In this document: positions 24,605 through 33,738 of the stretch, piece after piece | How the letters are laid out: every line of letters begins with the position of its first letter | Position numbering within the stretch: position 1 is the stretch's first letter | From: Gammaproteobacteria bacterium | Lineage (GTDB): Bacteria > Pseudomonadota > Gammaproteobacteria > Enterobacterales > Alteromonadaceae | Length of the DNA: 41,326 nt | Assembly (NCBI GenBank): GCA_018826295.1 | Contig: JAHJZX010000029.1 | Coordinates: 1 to 41,326 of the forward strand | Direction: 5' to 3' | Position numbers and translations under genes: made by a program | The notes under the pieces: generated by a model | Database searches by the model: none | What the model was told of the DNA's origin: nothing | The model's input: the letters and a program-made list of their open reading frames with translations, nothing else

Positions 24605-25351
24605 ATGACAAATTTTATTTCTTTAGAAGGTAAAGTGGTATTGGTGACCGGTGCCAGTCGCGGTATAGGCCGTGCTATTGCCGAGCAGTTAGCTGCCCTG
24701 GGTGCGAAAGTGGTTGGCACAGCAACCTCGGATAAAGGTGCGGCTGATATCAGCACATATTTAGGTGACAATGGCTGTGGTCTGGTGTTAAATGTTGCCG
24801 ATACTGCATCAATCGAACAGTGTTTAGAGCAGATTAAAAACCAGTTTGGTGATATCGATATTCTGGTTAATAATGCAGGCATTACGCGCGATAATCTGCT
24901 GATGCGGATGAAAGACGAAGAATGGTTTGACATTATGCAAACCAATTTGAATTCTGTATATCGCTTAAGTAAAGCGGTACTGCGCAGCATGATGAAAAAG
25001 CGCTTTGGCCGTATTATCAGCATAGGTTCTGTGGTGGGCTCTATGGGTAACGCCGGACAAACTAACTATGCCGCCGCCAAAGCCGGTGTGCTGGGCTTTA
25101 CCAAGTCATTGGCGCGCGAGGTAGCATCGCGTGGTATTACGGTTAACGCGATAGCACCGGGATTTATTGATACCGACATGACAAAAGAGCTGTCGGACGA
25201 ACAAAAACAGGCAATTTTCGGCCAGGTGCCAGCCAATCGGTTAGGCCAACCGGAGGAGATTGCGGCAACGGTAGCCTTTTTGGCGTCTAATCAGGCAGCC
25301 TATATTACCGGTGAAACGATTCACGTAAACGGCGGTATGTATATGGTGTAA
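24605..25351 (+). CDS. fabG: 3-oxoacyl-ACP reductase
   Basis: NADPH-dependent reductase of the elongation cycle. A 248-residue short-chain dehydrogenase with the nucleotide motif TGASRGIG (15-22), NNAG (89-92), and the catalytic set S142, Y155, K159. The C-terminus GETIHVNGGMYMV is typical of FabG. The numbering matches E. coli FabG closely. Confidence 0.97.
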   Translation: MTNFISLEGKVVLVTGASRGIGRAIAEQLAALGAKVVGTATSDKGAADISTYLGDNGCGLVLNVADTASIEQCLEQIKNQFGDIDILVNNAGITRDNLLMRMKDEEWFDIMQTNLNSVYRLSKAVLRSMMKKRFGRIISIGSVVGSMGNAGQTNYAAAKAGVLGFTKSLAREVASRGITVNAIAPGFIDTDMTKELSDEQKQAIFGQVPANRLGQPEEIAATVAFLASNQAAYITGETIHVNGGMYMV

Positions 25352-25401
25352 GCTGGGTTTGTAAAGCAGGTTTGACCAGCATAAAATGCTGTGCGCTCTG
25401 C

Positions 25402-25430
25402 TTGCAACCAAGTTGGCTTACGCATAAACT
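25402..25430 (+). promoter_or_regulatory. Sigma-70 promoter of acpP
   Basis: -35 TTGCAA (25402-25407), a 17-base spacer and -10 TAAACT (25425-25430). It lies in the 136-bp gap between fabG and acpP and would give a leader of about 50 bases. A separate promoter fits the very high expression usual for ACP. Confidence 0.7.
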
Positions 25431-25487
25431 AGCGCCACACAAAATTGCACGATTTGTTGCGATTTATATGAGAAAAAGGAAGAAAAG

Positions 25488-25724
25488 ATGAGCAACATCG
25501 AAGAACGCGTTAAGAAAATTATCATCGAACAACTGGGCGTTAAAGAAGACGAAGTGAAAAACGAAGCGTCTTTCGTTGACGATTTAGGTGCAGATTCACT
25601 GGATACAGTTGAGCTGGTAATGGCGTTGGAAGAAGAATTCGATACTGAAATTCCAGACGAAGAAGCAGAGAAAATTACTACTGTTCAGTCTGCAATAGAC
25701 TATATTAAAGCACACGCTGAATAA
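25488..25724 (+). CDS. acpP: Acyl carrier protein
   Basis: A 78-residue acidic four-helix protein that carries growing acyl chains on a phosphopantetheine attached to S37 in GADSLDTVE (Ser36 without the initiator Met). The ATG has a GGAAG-type site upstream. It has its own promoter and its own terminator, while lying in the usual fabG-acpP-fabF order. Confidence 0.98.
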   Translation: MSNIEERVKKIIIEQLGVKEDEVKNEASFVDDLGADSLDTVELVMALEEEFDTEIPDEEAEKITTVQSAIDYIKAHAE

Positions 25725-25740
25725 GCGCACTGCTTACAGA

Positions 25741-25770
25741 ACGGGTAGCTAAGCTACCCGTTTTCGTTTT
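25741..25770 (+). terminator. Terminator after acpP
   Basis: ACGGGTAGCT pairs with AGCTACCCGT, then TTTCGTTTT. It lies between acpP and fabF, so fabF probably depends on readthrough or on a promoter not recognised here. Confidence 0.9.
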
Positions 25771-25803
25771 AAGACTTTACAAATTTCCATGGCGGAGGTT
25801 GTT

Positions 25804-27042
25804 GTGGCAAAACGTCGTGTGGTTGTTACCGGATTAGGCATGTTAACGCCGCTGGGTAATGATGTTGCCTCAAGCTGGCAGGGGTTGCAGCAAGGTAAAA
25901 GTGGTATTTCACTGATTGATCATTTTGATACCAGTGCCTATACCACCAAGTTTGCCGGTTTAGTACGAAATTTTGATGTTGAGCCGTATTTCCCGGCTAA
26001 AGATACCAAAAAAATGGACCTGTTTATTCAGTATGGTGTTGCTGCTGGTATTCAGGCTTTTCGCGATTCGGGTATCGAAGTTACCGAGCAAAATGCACCC
26101 CGTATCGGCGCGGCTATTGGCTCGGGTATAGGTGGTTTGGGTTTAATTGAAGAAAACCATACTAAATTGACAAACAGCGGGCCAAAACGGTTATCACCAT
26201 TTTTTGTTCCCTCTACCATTATTAATATGATTGCCGGGCACCTGTCTATTATGCTGGGTTTACAAGGGCCAAATATCAGTATTGTTACGGCCTGTACTAC
26301 GGGTGTGCACAATATTGGCCATGCCGCCCGGATGATAAGTTACGGTGATGCCGATGTGATGATTGCCGGCGGTGCAGAAAAAGCCTCTACGCCGCTTGGC
26401 ATGGGTGGTTTTGGTGCTGCGCGGGCATTATCTACCCGTAATGATGCGCCACAGCAAGCCAGCAGGCCCTGGGATAAAGATCGCGATGGCTTTGTACTGG
26501 GTGACGGTGCCGGTGTTATGGTGCTCGAAGAGTACGAGCATGCTAAAGCCCGTGGTGCAAAAATTTATGCAGAACTGGTGGGTTTTGGCATGAGTGGCGA
26601 TGCCTATCATATGACATCACCTCCGGAAAACGGCGCTGGTGCGGCCGCATCTATGCGTAATGCGTTAAATGATGCCCAGGTCAATCCGCAGCAGGTTAGC
26701 TACATTAATGCACATGGCACTTCAACCCCGGCTGGTGATATTGCTGAAACCATGGCAATTAAGTCGGTATTTGGTGACAGTGCAGCCAAGGTAATGGTCA
26801 GCTCGTCCAAATCAATGATTGGTCATCTGTTAGGTGCAGCCGGTTCGGTCGAGTCGATAATAACGGTATTGTCGCTGCAGGATCAGCTGGTAACGCCAAC
26901 CATCAATCTGGATAATCCGGATGCAGGTTGTGATTTAGACTATGTACCACACCAGGCGCGGCAAGTCAGTATGGAGTATGCGCTGTGTAACTCCTTTGGC
27001 TTTGGTGGCACCAATGGTTCTATTTTGTTCAAACGGGTTTAA
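25804..27042 (+). CDS. fabF: Beta-ketoacyl-ACP synthase II
   Basis: Elongating condensing enzyme, 412 residues. Catalytic C164 lies in TACTTGVHN; the two histidines are in [11 protein letters not shown] and [12 protein letters not shown]. The start is taken as GTG at 25804: a GGAGG ribosome site lies five bases before it, and the protein then begins (M)AKRRVVVTG, as in E. coli. An ATG at 25789 in the same frame would place that ribosome site inside the gene and has no site of its own. The gene follows acpP and is followed by a terminator. Confidence 0.95.
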   Translation: MAKRRVVVTGLGMLTPLGNDVASSWQGLQQGKSGISLIDHFDTSAYTTKFAGLVRNFDVEPYFPAKDTKKMDLFIQYGVAAGIQAFRDSGIEVTEQNAPRIGAAIGSGIGGLGLIEENHTKLTNSGPKRLSPFFVPSTIINMIAGHLSIMLGLQGPNISIVTACTTGVHNIGHAARMISYGDADVMIAGGAEKASTPLGMGGFGAARALSTRNDAPQQASRPWDKDRDGFVLGDGAGVMVLEEYEHAKARGAKIYAELVGFGMSGDAYHMTSPPENGAGAAASMRNALNDAQVNPQQVSYINAHGTSTPAGDIAETMAIKSVFGDSAAKVMVSSSKSMIGHLLGAAGSVESIITVLSLQDQLVTPTINLDNPDAGCDLDYVPHQARQVSMEYALCNSFGFGGTNGSILFKRV

Positions 27043-27081
27043 TTTACTGTTTTAACACAATTAATATGCTGGTTAATTAAA

Positions 27082-27110
27082 CAAAGGCTGCCTGACGCAG
27101 CCTTTGTTTT
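27082..27110 (+). terminator. Terminator after fabF
   Basis: CAAAGGCTGC pairs with GCAGCCTTTG (27097-27106) and is followed by TTTT. It closes the fab block. Confidence 0.9.
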
Positions 27111-27131
27111 ATCGGCTATTTAAGGCATACT
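27104..27131 (+). promoter_or_regulatory. Possible promoter of pabC-mltG-tmk-holB
   Basis: TTGTTT (27104-27109), a 16-base spacer and CATACT (27126-27131). The -35 overlaps the T tract of the fabF terminator, the same layout as at crbR. The predicted start lies about 27 bases before the pabC start codon. The match is moderate only. Confidence 0.4.
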
Positions 27132-27164
27132 GCGCAAAGATTTTTTAACCTGGCAGGTTTAGGT

Positions 27165-27917
27165 TTGGTTCCTGGCATTGCAGATCGCAGTTTTAATTAT
27201 GGTGATGGTATCTTTACCACTATGCGGGTGTCTGCCGGACAGCTGCAGCTGTGGCCGCTACATCTGAAGCGATTGCAACTGTCTGCAACAAAACTGGGGT
27301 TTGCCAGTGTAGACTGGGCATTATTGCAGCAACAGGTGTTTGCTGCTGTTACAGCACCAGAGCAGGTCGTTAAACTGGTTTTATCACGCGGTGAAGGTGG
27401 CCGGGGATATAGCCCTGCAGGCATTACAACCCCAAACTGGTATATCAGTAGCGCCGTATTGCCAGATTATAGCTTGGCAAAGCAGCGGGGCATCTATCTT
27501 GAGTGCGCCGCTTTAAGGCTTGGTATTCAGCCGCTATTGGCCGGATTAAAGCACAACAACCGTCTGGAACAAGTACTGTTAAAGCTGGAGCAGGCCGAAA
27601 TAGGCTGTGATGATTTATTGGTACTGGACCAACAGGGCTTTGTTACAGAAGCCATTGCAGCCAATGTATTCTTTTACCGTGCAGGCCAGTGGTATACCCC
27701 GAAGCTGATAAATGCCGGAGTCGCAGGTGTGATGCGTGAGCATCTGCTGTCGCAGTTTGCCTGCAATCTGGTGCAATGGCAGCAGCATGAGCTTGAACAG
27801 GTCGAGGCTATGTTTGTCTGCAACGCCTTAATGGGCATAGTGCCGGTGCGACAACTAGCGCAGCGCGCACTACAGTTGGCACCGGTGCAGCAGCTTAGCA
27901 GGCAGCTTGCATGCTAA
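27165..27917 (+). CDS. pabC: Aminodeoxychorismate lyase
   Basis: Makes 4-aminobenzoate from aminodeoxychorismate for folate. A class IV PLP enzyme of about 250 residues: IADRSFNYGDGIFTTMR at the N-terminus, the PLP lysine K129 in GLKHNNRLEQ, and DQQGFVTEAIAANVFF. No ATG is available; the best start is TTG at 27165, with a GCAGG stretch about eight bases upstream. The frame is open further left (FFNLAGLG before it, with CTG at 27150), and that stretch aligns with the N-terminus of other PabC proteins, so a start at another rare codon remains possible. The stop overlaps the mltG start. Confidence 0.88.
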   Translation: MVPGIADRSFNYGDGIFTTMRVSAGQLQLWPLHLKRLQLSATKLGFASVDWALLQQQVFAAVTAPEQVVKLVLSRGEGGRGYSPAGITTPNWYISSAVLPDYSLAKQRGIYLECAALRLGIQPLLAGLKHNNRLEQVLLKLEQAEIGCDDLLVLDQQGFVTEAIAANVFFYRAGQWYTPKLINAGVAGVMREHLLSQFACNLVQWQQHELEQVEAMFVCNALMGIVPVRQLAQRALQLAPVQQLSRQLAC

Positions 27918-28918
27918 AACGACTGGCATGGTTGTTGGTGGCCGTTGTTATCGCCTCTGCAGCGGGCGGGGGAGGCTGGTACAGTCTGCAGCAGGCTCAG
28001 TTGCAGTTAGACAGCGATTTATATCCGGTTGCCGCCGGCAGCTCGGCCGGGCAGCTGTGCTATAACTGGCAACAACAGGGCCTGCTGTCATCTACGGACT
28101 GTCTGCTGCTGCGGATCTATCTGAAGCTTAATCCGGCGGCAGCGCATGTGCAGCAAGGGCTGTATCGCATCAGCAACGAGCGCACCTTGCTTGAGGTACT
28201 GGCATTGTTTCGCAGCGGTCGTGAAGCACAGTTTTCACTGACCTTTATTGAAGGCGAAACGCTGGCGCAGGCAATGCAACGGTTGCAGTCGGCTGAATAT
28301 CTGCAGCTTGATATTAGCTCTGAGCAGCAAGTGTTGGCATTGCTGCAATGGCCAGCTGAGTGGGGCACTACGCCAGAGCGTGCAGAAGCCCTGTTATATC
28401 CCGATACCTATTACTACACGGCAAATAGCCCGGCCAGCAATCTGATTAAACGGGCGCAGCAAGCGTTGCTTTACGCCCTGGATAACGCCTGGCAGCAGCG
28501 GCAAGGCGATTTGCCGCTGCAAAACCGCTATCAGTTACTTACGCTGGCATCTATTATCGAAAAAGAAAGCAGTTATCCGCCAGAGAAAACCCTGGTGGCA
28601 TCAGTCTTTGTAAACCGACTGCGCAAAAATATGCGCCTGCAAACTGACCCGACCGTAATTTACGGTTTGCAAAATTTTAATGGCAATATCACCCGGGCCG
28701 ATCTGAATAACCCGCATCCTTATAATACCTACCGGCATCGTGGGCTGCCTCCCGGACCTATAGCATTGACATCCGCCGCATCCTTATTAGCGGCAGCACA
28801 GCCGGCACAAACCGATTTATACTATTTTGTCAGTAAGGGTGATGGTACCCATCAGTTTTCATCAACCTTGCAGCAACACAATGCTGCGGTTAAAAAATAC
28901 ATTTTTGGAGAGCAATAA
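27911..28918 (+). CDS. mltG: Endolytic murein transglycosylase MltG
   Basis: Cuts nascent glycan strands and sets peptidoglycan chain length. A 335-residue inner-membrane protein with one N-terminal membrane segment (about 4-22), a LysM-like region, and the YceG catalytic domain. The motif [10 protein letters not shown] holds E217 and E219, one of which corresponds to the catalytic Glu of E. coli Mlt[20 protein letters not shown] and [14 protein letters not shown] follow, as usual. It overlaps pabC by seven bases and tmk by one. Confidence 0.96.
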   Translation: MLKRLAWLLVAVVIASAAGGGGWYSLQQAQLQLDSDLYPVAAGSSAGQLCYNWQQQGLLSSTDCLLLRIYLKLNPAAAHVQQGLYRISNERTLLEVLALFRSGREAQFSLTFIEGETLAQAMQRLQSAEYLQLDISSEQQVLALLQWPAEWGTTPERAEALLYPDTYYYTANSPASNLIKRAQQALLYALDNAWQQRQGDLPLQNRYQLLTLASIIEKESSYPPEKTLVASVFVNRLRKNMRLQTDPTVIYGLQNFNGNITRADLNNPHPYNTYRHRGLPPGPIALTSAASLLAAAQPAQTDLYYFVSKGDGTHQFSSTLQQHNAAVKKYIFGEQ

Positions 28919-29544
28919 TGACGGCACAGCCTAAGTTTATCGTGGTAGAAGGGCTGGAAGGTGCCGGCAAAAGTACTGCTATTGCCCACATTAAGAGCTG
29001 GTTGGCCGCACGCGGTATTACACCGGTTTGTACCCGCGAGCCCGGTGGGACGCCGTTGGCAGAGAAATTACGTGATCTGGTAAAACAAGTTCGTGACAAT
29101 GAGCAGGTCGCGGCAGAAACTGAATTATTACTGATGTATGCCGCACGTATGCAGCTAATAACCAATGTAATTAAACCGGCACTGGCGGCAGGGCACTGGG
29201 TGCTCGCTGACCGGCATGATATGTCGTCCCGCGCTTATCAGGGCGGGGGGCGCGGTTTAAGTGATGACATGATCAACCCGTTGCGCGCTATGGTGCTGGG
29301 CGATCTGCAACCAGATCTGACCTTATATCTGGACATCGATCCGGCGTTAGGCTTGCAGCGCGCCCGGATGCGCGGCGAGCTTGACCGCATTGAACAAGAG
29401 CAACTGGCATTTTTTCAGCGTACGCGGGATAAATACCGCCAGATTGCCTCGAACGAAGCTAATATTGCCGTAATAGACGCCAATCAGCCATTAGCGCAGG
29501 TGCAACAGCAAATCAGCGCTGCGCTGGATCGGGCGCTGGCCTGA
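28918..29544 (+). CDS. tmk: Thymidylate kinase
   Basis: Phosphorylates dTMP to dTDP. A 208-residue P-loop kinase: Walker [10 protein letters not shown] (about 11-19), [14 protein letters not shown], the DRH motif [18 protein letters not shown], and [24 protein letters not shown] in the lid region. Start and stop overlap the flanking genes (TAATG and TGATG), so mltG-tmk-holB are translationally coupled. Confidence 0.97.
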   Translation: MTAQPKFIVVEGLEGAGKSTAIAHIKSWLAARGITPVCTREPGGTPLAEKLRDLVKQVRDNEQVAAETELLLMYAARMQLITNVIKPALAAGHWVLADRHDMSSRAYQGGGRGLSDDMINPLRAMVLGDLQPDLTLYLDIDPALGLQRARMRGELDRIEQEQLAFFQRTRDKYRQIASNEANIAVIDANQPLAQVQQQISAALDRALA

Positions 29545-30437
29545 TGTTGCCCTGGCTGCAAGCTTCACAGCAACAACTTAGCGCGCTGCTAAATGCCGAT
29601 CAGCTGGCGCATGCGTTATTGTTGTCGGGGGCCGAAGGCATTGGCAAAAGTATACTGGCCAATTATCTGGCTGATGCACTGCTGTGCACTGCGACAGACA
29701 GGCCGTGTGGCCAGTGCAAAAGCTGTTTATTGCGCCGTGCCGGCAATCATCCGGATTTGCTGGTGTTAGATAGTAGCGGTAACACTATAGGCGTTGATGC
29801 CGTGCGCCAGCTCAGCCAGTTCTTGCACGGCAGCGCGCAGCAACAAAATAATAAAGTCGTGTTATTGCTGCAGGCAGAAAAGCTGACCGAGCCGGCAGCG
29901 AATGCTTTACTGAAAACTCTGGAAGAGCCACCACAACACAGCTTTATCATTCTTACCACCGCAGCGCCTGCAACCTTGCTGGCAACAGTGTTAAGCCGTT
30001 GTCAGAAGTGGCCGTTAGCCGCCCAGTTTAACCAACAGGCGCAGCAGTGGCTGGCGCAGAAAACCAACCGGGCGGTGCCGGATTTTTTACTCACCTACTG
30101 TGCCGGTGCGCCCTTAAAGGCGCTACAGTTAATTGAAACCGGTGCCGCAGACAATTTGCAAAATGGGTTAAACAGTTTGCAGCACTATATAGACGACAGC
30201 CTGGCGCTGACCGGCTGCGTTAAGCAACTTGAGAGCATTGCTGAATTTACGCCGCTACTTGGCTGGTTTTTACATCAGCAGCTGTTACCGGCGCTGGCTG
30301 GTAAAGATCCGGCCAGGTTACTGGCTCTGCATCAGTTGTTTAGTCGCTGGTGCCGTGACGAAAAACAAATTTTAGGGCAAAATAAACAGCTGGCGCTTAC
30401 AACTATGCTAACCAGTTTAAAAAAATTAAGCCGCTAA
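29544..30437 (+). CDS. holB: DNA polymerase III delta prime subunit
   Basis: Part of the clamp loader, 297 residues. It has the AAA+ fold with a P-loop-like SGAEGIGKSI, four zinc-ligand cysteines (C48, C55, C58, C61), and the sensor region ANALLKTLEEPPQHSFIILTT with LSRCQKW. The last 100 residues are the divergent helical collar domain. It sits between tmk and pilZ, an arrangement also known in Pseudomonas. Confidence 0.95.
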   Translation: MLPWLQASQQQLSALLNADQLAHALLLSGAEGIGKSILANYLADALLCTATDRPCGQCKSCLLRRAGNHPDLLVLDSSGNTIGVDAVRQLSQFLHGSAQQQNNKVVLLLQAEKLTEPAANALLKTLEEPPQHSFIILTTAAPATLLATVLSRCQKWPLAAQFNQQAQQWLAQKTNRAVPDFLLTYCAGAPLKALQLIETGAADNLQNGLNSLQHYIDDSLALTGCVKQLESIAEFTPLLGWFLHQQLLPALAGKDPARLLALHQLFSRWCRDEKQILGQNKQLALTTMLTSLKKLSR

Positions 30438-30448
30438 GCGGAGGACAT

Positions 30449-30775
30449 ATGGAAGAGTTGTCGATAAGTTTCAGTGACGTAAAAGATTTATACCGCAGCT
30501 ATATGCCTTTTTTAAAAAGCGGTGGTTTGTTTGTACGCACTGCACGCAGTTATAAAATGGGCCAGTCGCTGGCGCTGTCGGTAACCTTACCGGATGCGCT
30601 GGAGTCTATAACCGTGTCAGGTAAGGTTGCCTGGATCACGCCGCATGGCTCTCAAAGCTCTAATCCGGCGGGCATTGGCATTACCTTTATTGATGATAAG
30701 TCTCAGCTCGGGGCACAAATTGAGAAGTTACTCGGTGGCATGCTGAATTCGTCAGATCCTACCTACACCATTTAA
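30449..30775 (+). CDS. pilZ: Type IV pilus protein PilZ
   Basis: A 108-residue single-domain PilZ protein needed for type IV pilus assembly in Pseudomonas, where it binds PilB and the FimX pathway. Marks: YMPFLKSGGLFVRTARSYKMGQ, GKVAWITPHG and GIGITFIDD. The RxxxR and DxSxxG c-di-GMP motifs of canonical PilZ domains are absent, as in the founding PilZ, so it should not bind c-di-GMP directly. A GGAGG site lies upstream, eleven bases after holB. No other pilus genes are in the window. Confidence 0.92.
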   Translation: MEELSISFSDVKDLYRSYMPFLKSGGLFVRTARSYKMGQSLALSVTLPDALESITVSGKVAWITPHGSQSSNPAGIGITFIDDKSQLGAQIEKLLGGMLNSSDPTYTI

Positions 30776-30813
30776 TCCGGCGTTTAACGCAGCCATTATT
30801 GCAGGAAGTTGTT

Positions 30814-31596
30814 TTGTTTGTAGATTCTCATTGTCACCTCGATAGGCTGGAACTGGATAAGCTGGGCCTTAGCCTGCAGCAGGTTGTCGCTAACGCCCAG
30901 GCACAACAAATTGAGCATATGTTGTGTGTCTGTGTCAGCCTGAATGAATACGCGCAGATGGCACAGCAGGTTGCCGGCTTTGACTGTGTCTCGGTGTCGT
31001 GCGGTGAACACCCGTTGCACCAGCAGGAGGATATAGACGCAGAGCGGCTGTTACAGCTGTGCAGCTCGCCAGATGTGGTGGCAGTAGGTGAAACCGGGCT
31101 GGACTACTTCTATGCGCCAGACAACAAGTTAAGCCAGCAGTCAGCCTTTGTCAGTCATATCGAGGTGGCCAATCAGCTAAGTAAGCCTTTGATCATTCAT
31201 ACCCGAGATGCCAGAGCCGATACGCTGGCGCTGATGCGCAGCCATCAGGCTGACAAAAGTAGTGGCGTGCTGCATTGCTTTACTGAAAACTGGGACATGG
31301 CAAAAGCAGCGTTAGATCTGGGCTTTTACATTTCTATATCCGGTATTATGACCTTTCGTAATGCTGATGAATTGCGCGCTGTAGTGAAAAAGTTACCGCT
31401 GGACCGTTTGTTGATAGAAACTGACGCACCTTATTTAGCACCGGTGCCACATCGTGGTAAAACCAACCAGCCTGCCTATGTTACCGCGGTAGCTCAGGCG
31501 GTAGCAGACGTTAAAGGTGTAAGCCTGAACGAGCTTGCCCGGGTGACTACAGCAAATTTTTATCAGTTGTTCAGCTTAGTAAACAAAGCCGCTTAA
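30814..31596 (+). CDS. ycfH: TatD-family metal-dependent hydrolase (YcfH)
   Basis: A 260-residue TIM-barrel hydrolase. Metal ligands are visible: HCHLD at the N-terminus, ETGLDY, IHTRDA, HCFTE, and IETDAPYLAPVPHRGK. TatD proteins act as DNases or as D-aminoacyl-tRNA/peptide-type hydrolases; the role of the YcfH branch is unsettled. TTG at 30814 is taken as start because it gives (M)FVDSHCHLD, matching E. coli YcfH, and has an AGGAAG site five bases upstream. A TTG at 30799 in the same frame would put that site inside the gene. Its place after pilZ matches Pseudomonas. Confidence 0.93.
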   Translation: MFVDSHCHLDRLELDKLGLSLQQVVANAQAQQIEHMLCVCVSLNEYAQMAQQVAGFDCVSVSCGEHPLHQQEDIDAERLLQLCSSPDVVAVGETGLDYFYAPDNKLSQQSAFVSHIEVANQLSKPLIIHTRDARADTLALMRSHQADKSSGVLHCFTENWDMAKAALDLGFYISISGIMTFRNADELRAVVKKLPLDRLLIETDAPYLAPVPHRGKTNQPAYVTAVAQAVADVKGVSLNELARVTTANFYQLFSLVNKAA

Positions 31597-32037
31597 ACAG
31601 TGTATAGCAGATAAAAGAAGCCCGGAACCAATCCGCATTGTTCCGGGCTTAGGGGAATGGCTCATAGGGAATGAGCCGTGCGCTACCGTTACATACTGCA
31701 ATAAGTGAAGGTAAGATTTAGTGTAGTTAATTCACTGATTTTTTCCTCTGTCCGTCCGCGAGCCGATGTTGATGATCGGCTTATCATTTTGCTGTTTTAC
31801 CCACCTGTTATTTGCAGGTTATCCCCAGCTTATTCGATGAAGCAGGCAACATTACTGCGTTGAACCCTTTTTGGGGGCAATGGCTTATGCCTGCTCTTTT
31901 AGCGTTTTTTATTATCTAAACTGGATATTAAATAATCAAAAAGTCTAAAAAAAGTCTGGCTCCCGGCATATAACTGTGGATGCTAATACAGCCTTACTAC
32001 TGCAGACTGTAAAGTCTGCAAGCCATACTTTGGTATA
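31597..32037 (+). other. Gene-free gap between tatD and the prp operon
   Basis: About 440 bases with no credible gene. It contains three hairpins: a 10-bp perfect stem AGCCCGGAAC/GTTCCGGGCT (31619-31649), GGCTCAT/ATGAGCC (31659-31677), and AGCCGAT/ATCGGCT (31761-31781). Only weak T runs follow. The first could end tatD transcripts. The number of stems leaves room for a small RNA, but no matching promoter and terminator pair was recognised. Confidence 0.4.
32001..32020. promoter_or_regulatory. Perfect 8-bp inverted repeat upstream of prpR
   Basis: TGCAGACT and AGTCTGCA flank GTAA. AAAGTCTGC-like words also occur twice 60 bases to the left (around 31940 and 31952). It lies 65 bases before the prp -35 element and may bind a second regulator; none can be named. 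Confidence 0.35.
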
Positions 32038-32049
32038 ATTGTCGACAAT
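32038..32049. promoter_or_regulatory. PrpR operator 1
   Basis: A perfect palindrome, ATTGTCGACAAT. Palindromes of this size in front of a GntR/FCD regulator gene are typical autoregulatory operators. Its centre is 73 bases (about seven helical turns) from operator 2. Confidence 0.65.
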
Positions 32050-32065
32050 GTTATTGGTTAAATGC

Positions 32066-32094
32066 TTGACTTTGGCGTTTAAACGCTATAAAAC
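32066..32094 (+). promoter_or_regulatory. Promoter of the prp operon
   Basis: -35 TTGACT (32066-32071) followed by an overlapping -10 region, TATAAA (32087-32092, spacer 15) or TAAAAC (32089-32094, spacer 17). It lies between the two GTCGAC operators. Confidence 0.65.
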
Positions 32095-32113
32095 TAGCGC
32101 ATTACTTAATTGT

Positions 32114-32122
32114 GTCGACAAT
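32114..32122. promoter_or_regulatory. PrpR operator 2
   Basis: GTCGACAAT repeats nine bases of operator 1, with a looser left half (TTGT one base out of register). It lies about 20 bases after the -10 and overlaps a possible GTG start of prpR at 32112, so binding here would block transcription directly. Confidence 0.5.
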
Positions 32123-32126
32123 ACCT

Positions 32127-32807
32127 ATGTTGCTTCATCCTTCTTTGCGTTCACCTATTACTGCTGCAGACCGGGTGCTGTTAGAAATTCAGCGTGCCAT
32201 CGTCGAAGGTGAGATCGCGCCAGGCAGTAAGATCAGTGAGCCGGAGCTAGCCAAACGCTTTGATTTAAGCCGGGCACCGCTGCGGGAAGCCTTAGCCCGC
32301 TTAGAACGTTGTCATTTAATCGAACGTATTCCTAATGCCGGTGCCCGGGTAGTGAAATTGTCGACACAGGGGTTGTTGTCACTGTATCAGTTGCGTGAAA
32401 CCCTTGAAGGTATGGCCTGCCGTTTAGCGGCTGAACATATGGCCGACAGTGAGATTGCTGAGTTACGCGCCTTACTCGATCAACATTTGAACACCCAGCG
32501 GGTACGCGAAGGCGAAAGTTATTACCAGGAAGCCGGTGATCTGGACTTTCATTACCGCGTGATCCTGGGCAGTAAAAACGAGTATTTAATCAATATTTTA
32601 TGTGACGAACTTTATTACCTGGTACGAATGTACCGGGTACAACTGGGTATGAACGGCCCGCGTGTGTCGCGGGCATTTGACGAACATAAAGCTATTCTTA
32701 ATGCCATTGCCAACCGTGATGGTGAACTGGCCGATTTACTGATGCGCCGCCATATTGCCGCATCACGGCGTAATATTGAAAAACAACTGCAACAAACGGG
32801 GACCTAA
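32127..32807 (+). CDS. prpR: GntR-family (FCD) regulator of the methylcitrate operon
   Basis: A 226-residue transcription factor. The winged helix (about 15-75) includes [23 protein letters not shown] and IPNAGARVV. The FCD ligand domain (about 85-215) has the D/H metal-binding pattern ([15 protein letters not shown]). As first gene of the operon it is probably an autorepressor released by a propionate-derived metabolite such as 2-methylcitrate; the ligand is inferred. ATG 32127 is preferred over GTG 32112 because the latter lies in operator 2, but neither has a good ribosome site. The stop is one base from the prpB ATG. This is a GntR type and not the sigma-54 PrpR of enterics. Confidence 0.87.
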   Translation: MLLHPSLRSPITAADRVLLEIQRAIVEGEIAPGSKISEPELAKRFDLSRAPLREALARLERCHLIERIPNAGARVVKLSTQGLLSLYQLRETLEGMACRLAAEHMADSEIAELRALLDQHLNTQRVREGESYYQEAGDLDFHYRVILGSKNEYLINILCDELYYLVRMYRVQLGMNGPRVSRAFDEHKAILNAIANRDGELADLLMRRHIAASRRNIEKQLQQTGT

Positions 32808-32808
32808 C

Positions 32809-33693
32809 ATGAGCACACTGACTGCCGGACAAAAACTGCGCGCTGCGATTAGCGCCAACCAACCACTGCAAATAGTCGGCACTATTAATGCCTACACGGC
32901 GATGATGGCCGAACGCACCGGCCATCAGGCATTGTATTTATCCGGTGCTGGTGTGGCCAATGCCTCTTTTGGTTTGCCGGATCTGGGCATGACATCATTA
33001 AATGATGTGTGTGAAGACATCCGCCGTATTACCGCTGCCACCGGCTTACCGTTGTTGGTAGACGCAGACACAGGCTGGGGCGGGGCTTTTAATATAGCCC
33101 GCACGGTAAAAGAAATGAGCCGTGCCGGTGCGGCGGGTTTTCATATTGAAGATCAGGTAGCGCAAAAGCGTTGCGGCCACAGACCGAACAAAGAAATCGT
33201 GTCATTAGATGAAATGGTCGACCGGGTAAAAGCCAGTGTCGATGCGCGCAGCGATGAAAGCTTTTTTATTATGGCGCGTACAGATGCGTTAGCGCAGCAA
33301 GGAGTAGAGGCGGCCATTGAGCGTGCAATTGCCTGTCAGGATGCCGGTGCTGATGCGATTTTCGCCGAAGCAGTACATACCTTAGAGCAATATAAGGCCT
33401 TTACCAGTGCGCTAAAGGTACCGGTGCTGGCAAATATTACTGAGTTTGGTCAAACCCCGCTGTTTAATAAAGCTGAGTTAGCCAGTGTTGGTGTGGCTAT
33501 GGTGCTGTATCCGCTAAGTGCATTTCGCGCGATGAATAAAGCTGCTTTAAATGTGTATCAGTCTATTTTGGCCAATGGTGACCAGAAAGCCGTGATTGAC
33601 AGCATGCAAACCCGCGCAGAGCTATACGACTTTTTAAACTACCACAGCTTTGAAGAAAAACTGGATCAGCTGTTTAGCAGCAAAAAATCCTGA
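32809..33693 (+). CDS. prpB: 2-methylisocitrate lyase
   Basis: Splits 2-methylisocitrate into pyruvate and succinate, the last step of the methylcitrate cycle. A 294-residue isocitrate-lyase-family protein with the catalytic motif KRCGH (K120-H124, general acid C122) and metal-site residues in [11 protein letters not shown] and FHIEDQ. The ATG at 32809 comes one base after prpR, with a GGGG stretch upstream. Isocitrate lyase itself is longer; the size and operon fix this as PrpB. Confidence 0.96.
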   Translation: MSTLTAGQKLRAAISANQPLQIVGTINAYTAMMAERTGHQALYLSGAGVANASFGLPDLGMTSLNDVCEDIRRITAATGLPLLVDADTGWGGAFNIARTVKEMSRAGAAGFHIEDQVAQKRCGHRPNKEIVSLDEMVDRVKASVDARSDESFFIMARTDALAQQGVEAAIERAIACQDAGADAIFAEAVHTLEQYKAFTSALKVPVLANITEFGQTPLFNKAELASVGVAMVLYPLSAFRAMNKAALNVYQSILANGDQKAVIDSMQTRAELYDFLNYHSFEEKLDQLFSSKKS

Positions 33694-33738
33694 TTTTTAG
33701 GTTCGAATTTTTAAATTAAACACAACGGGGAGAACAGC

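Noticed and set aside
24157..25023. A 288-codon minus-strand frame across fabD and fabG
   Set aside because: It spans two conserved genes on the other strand and has no recognisable features.
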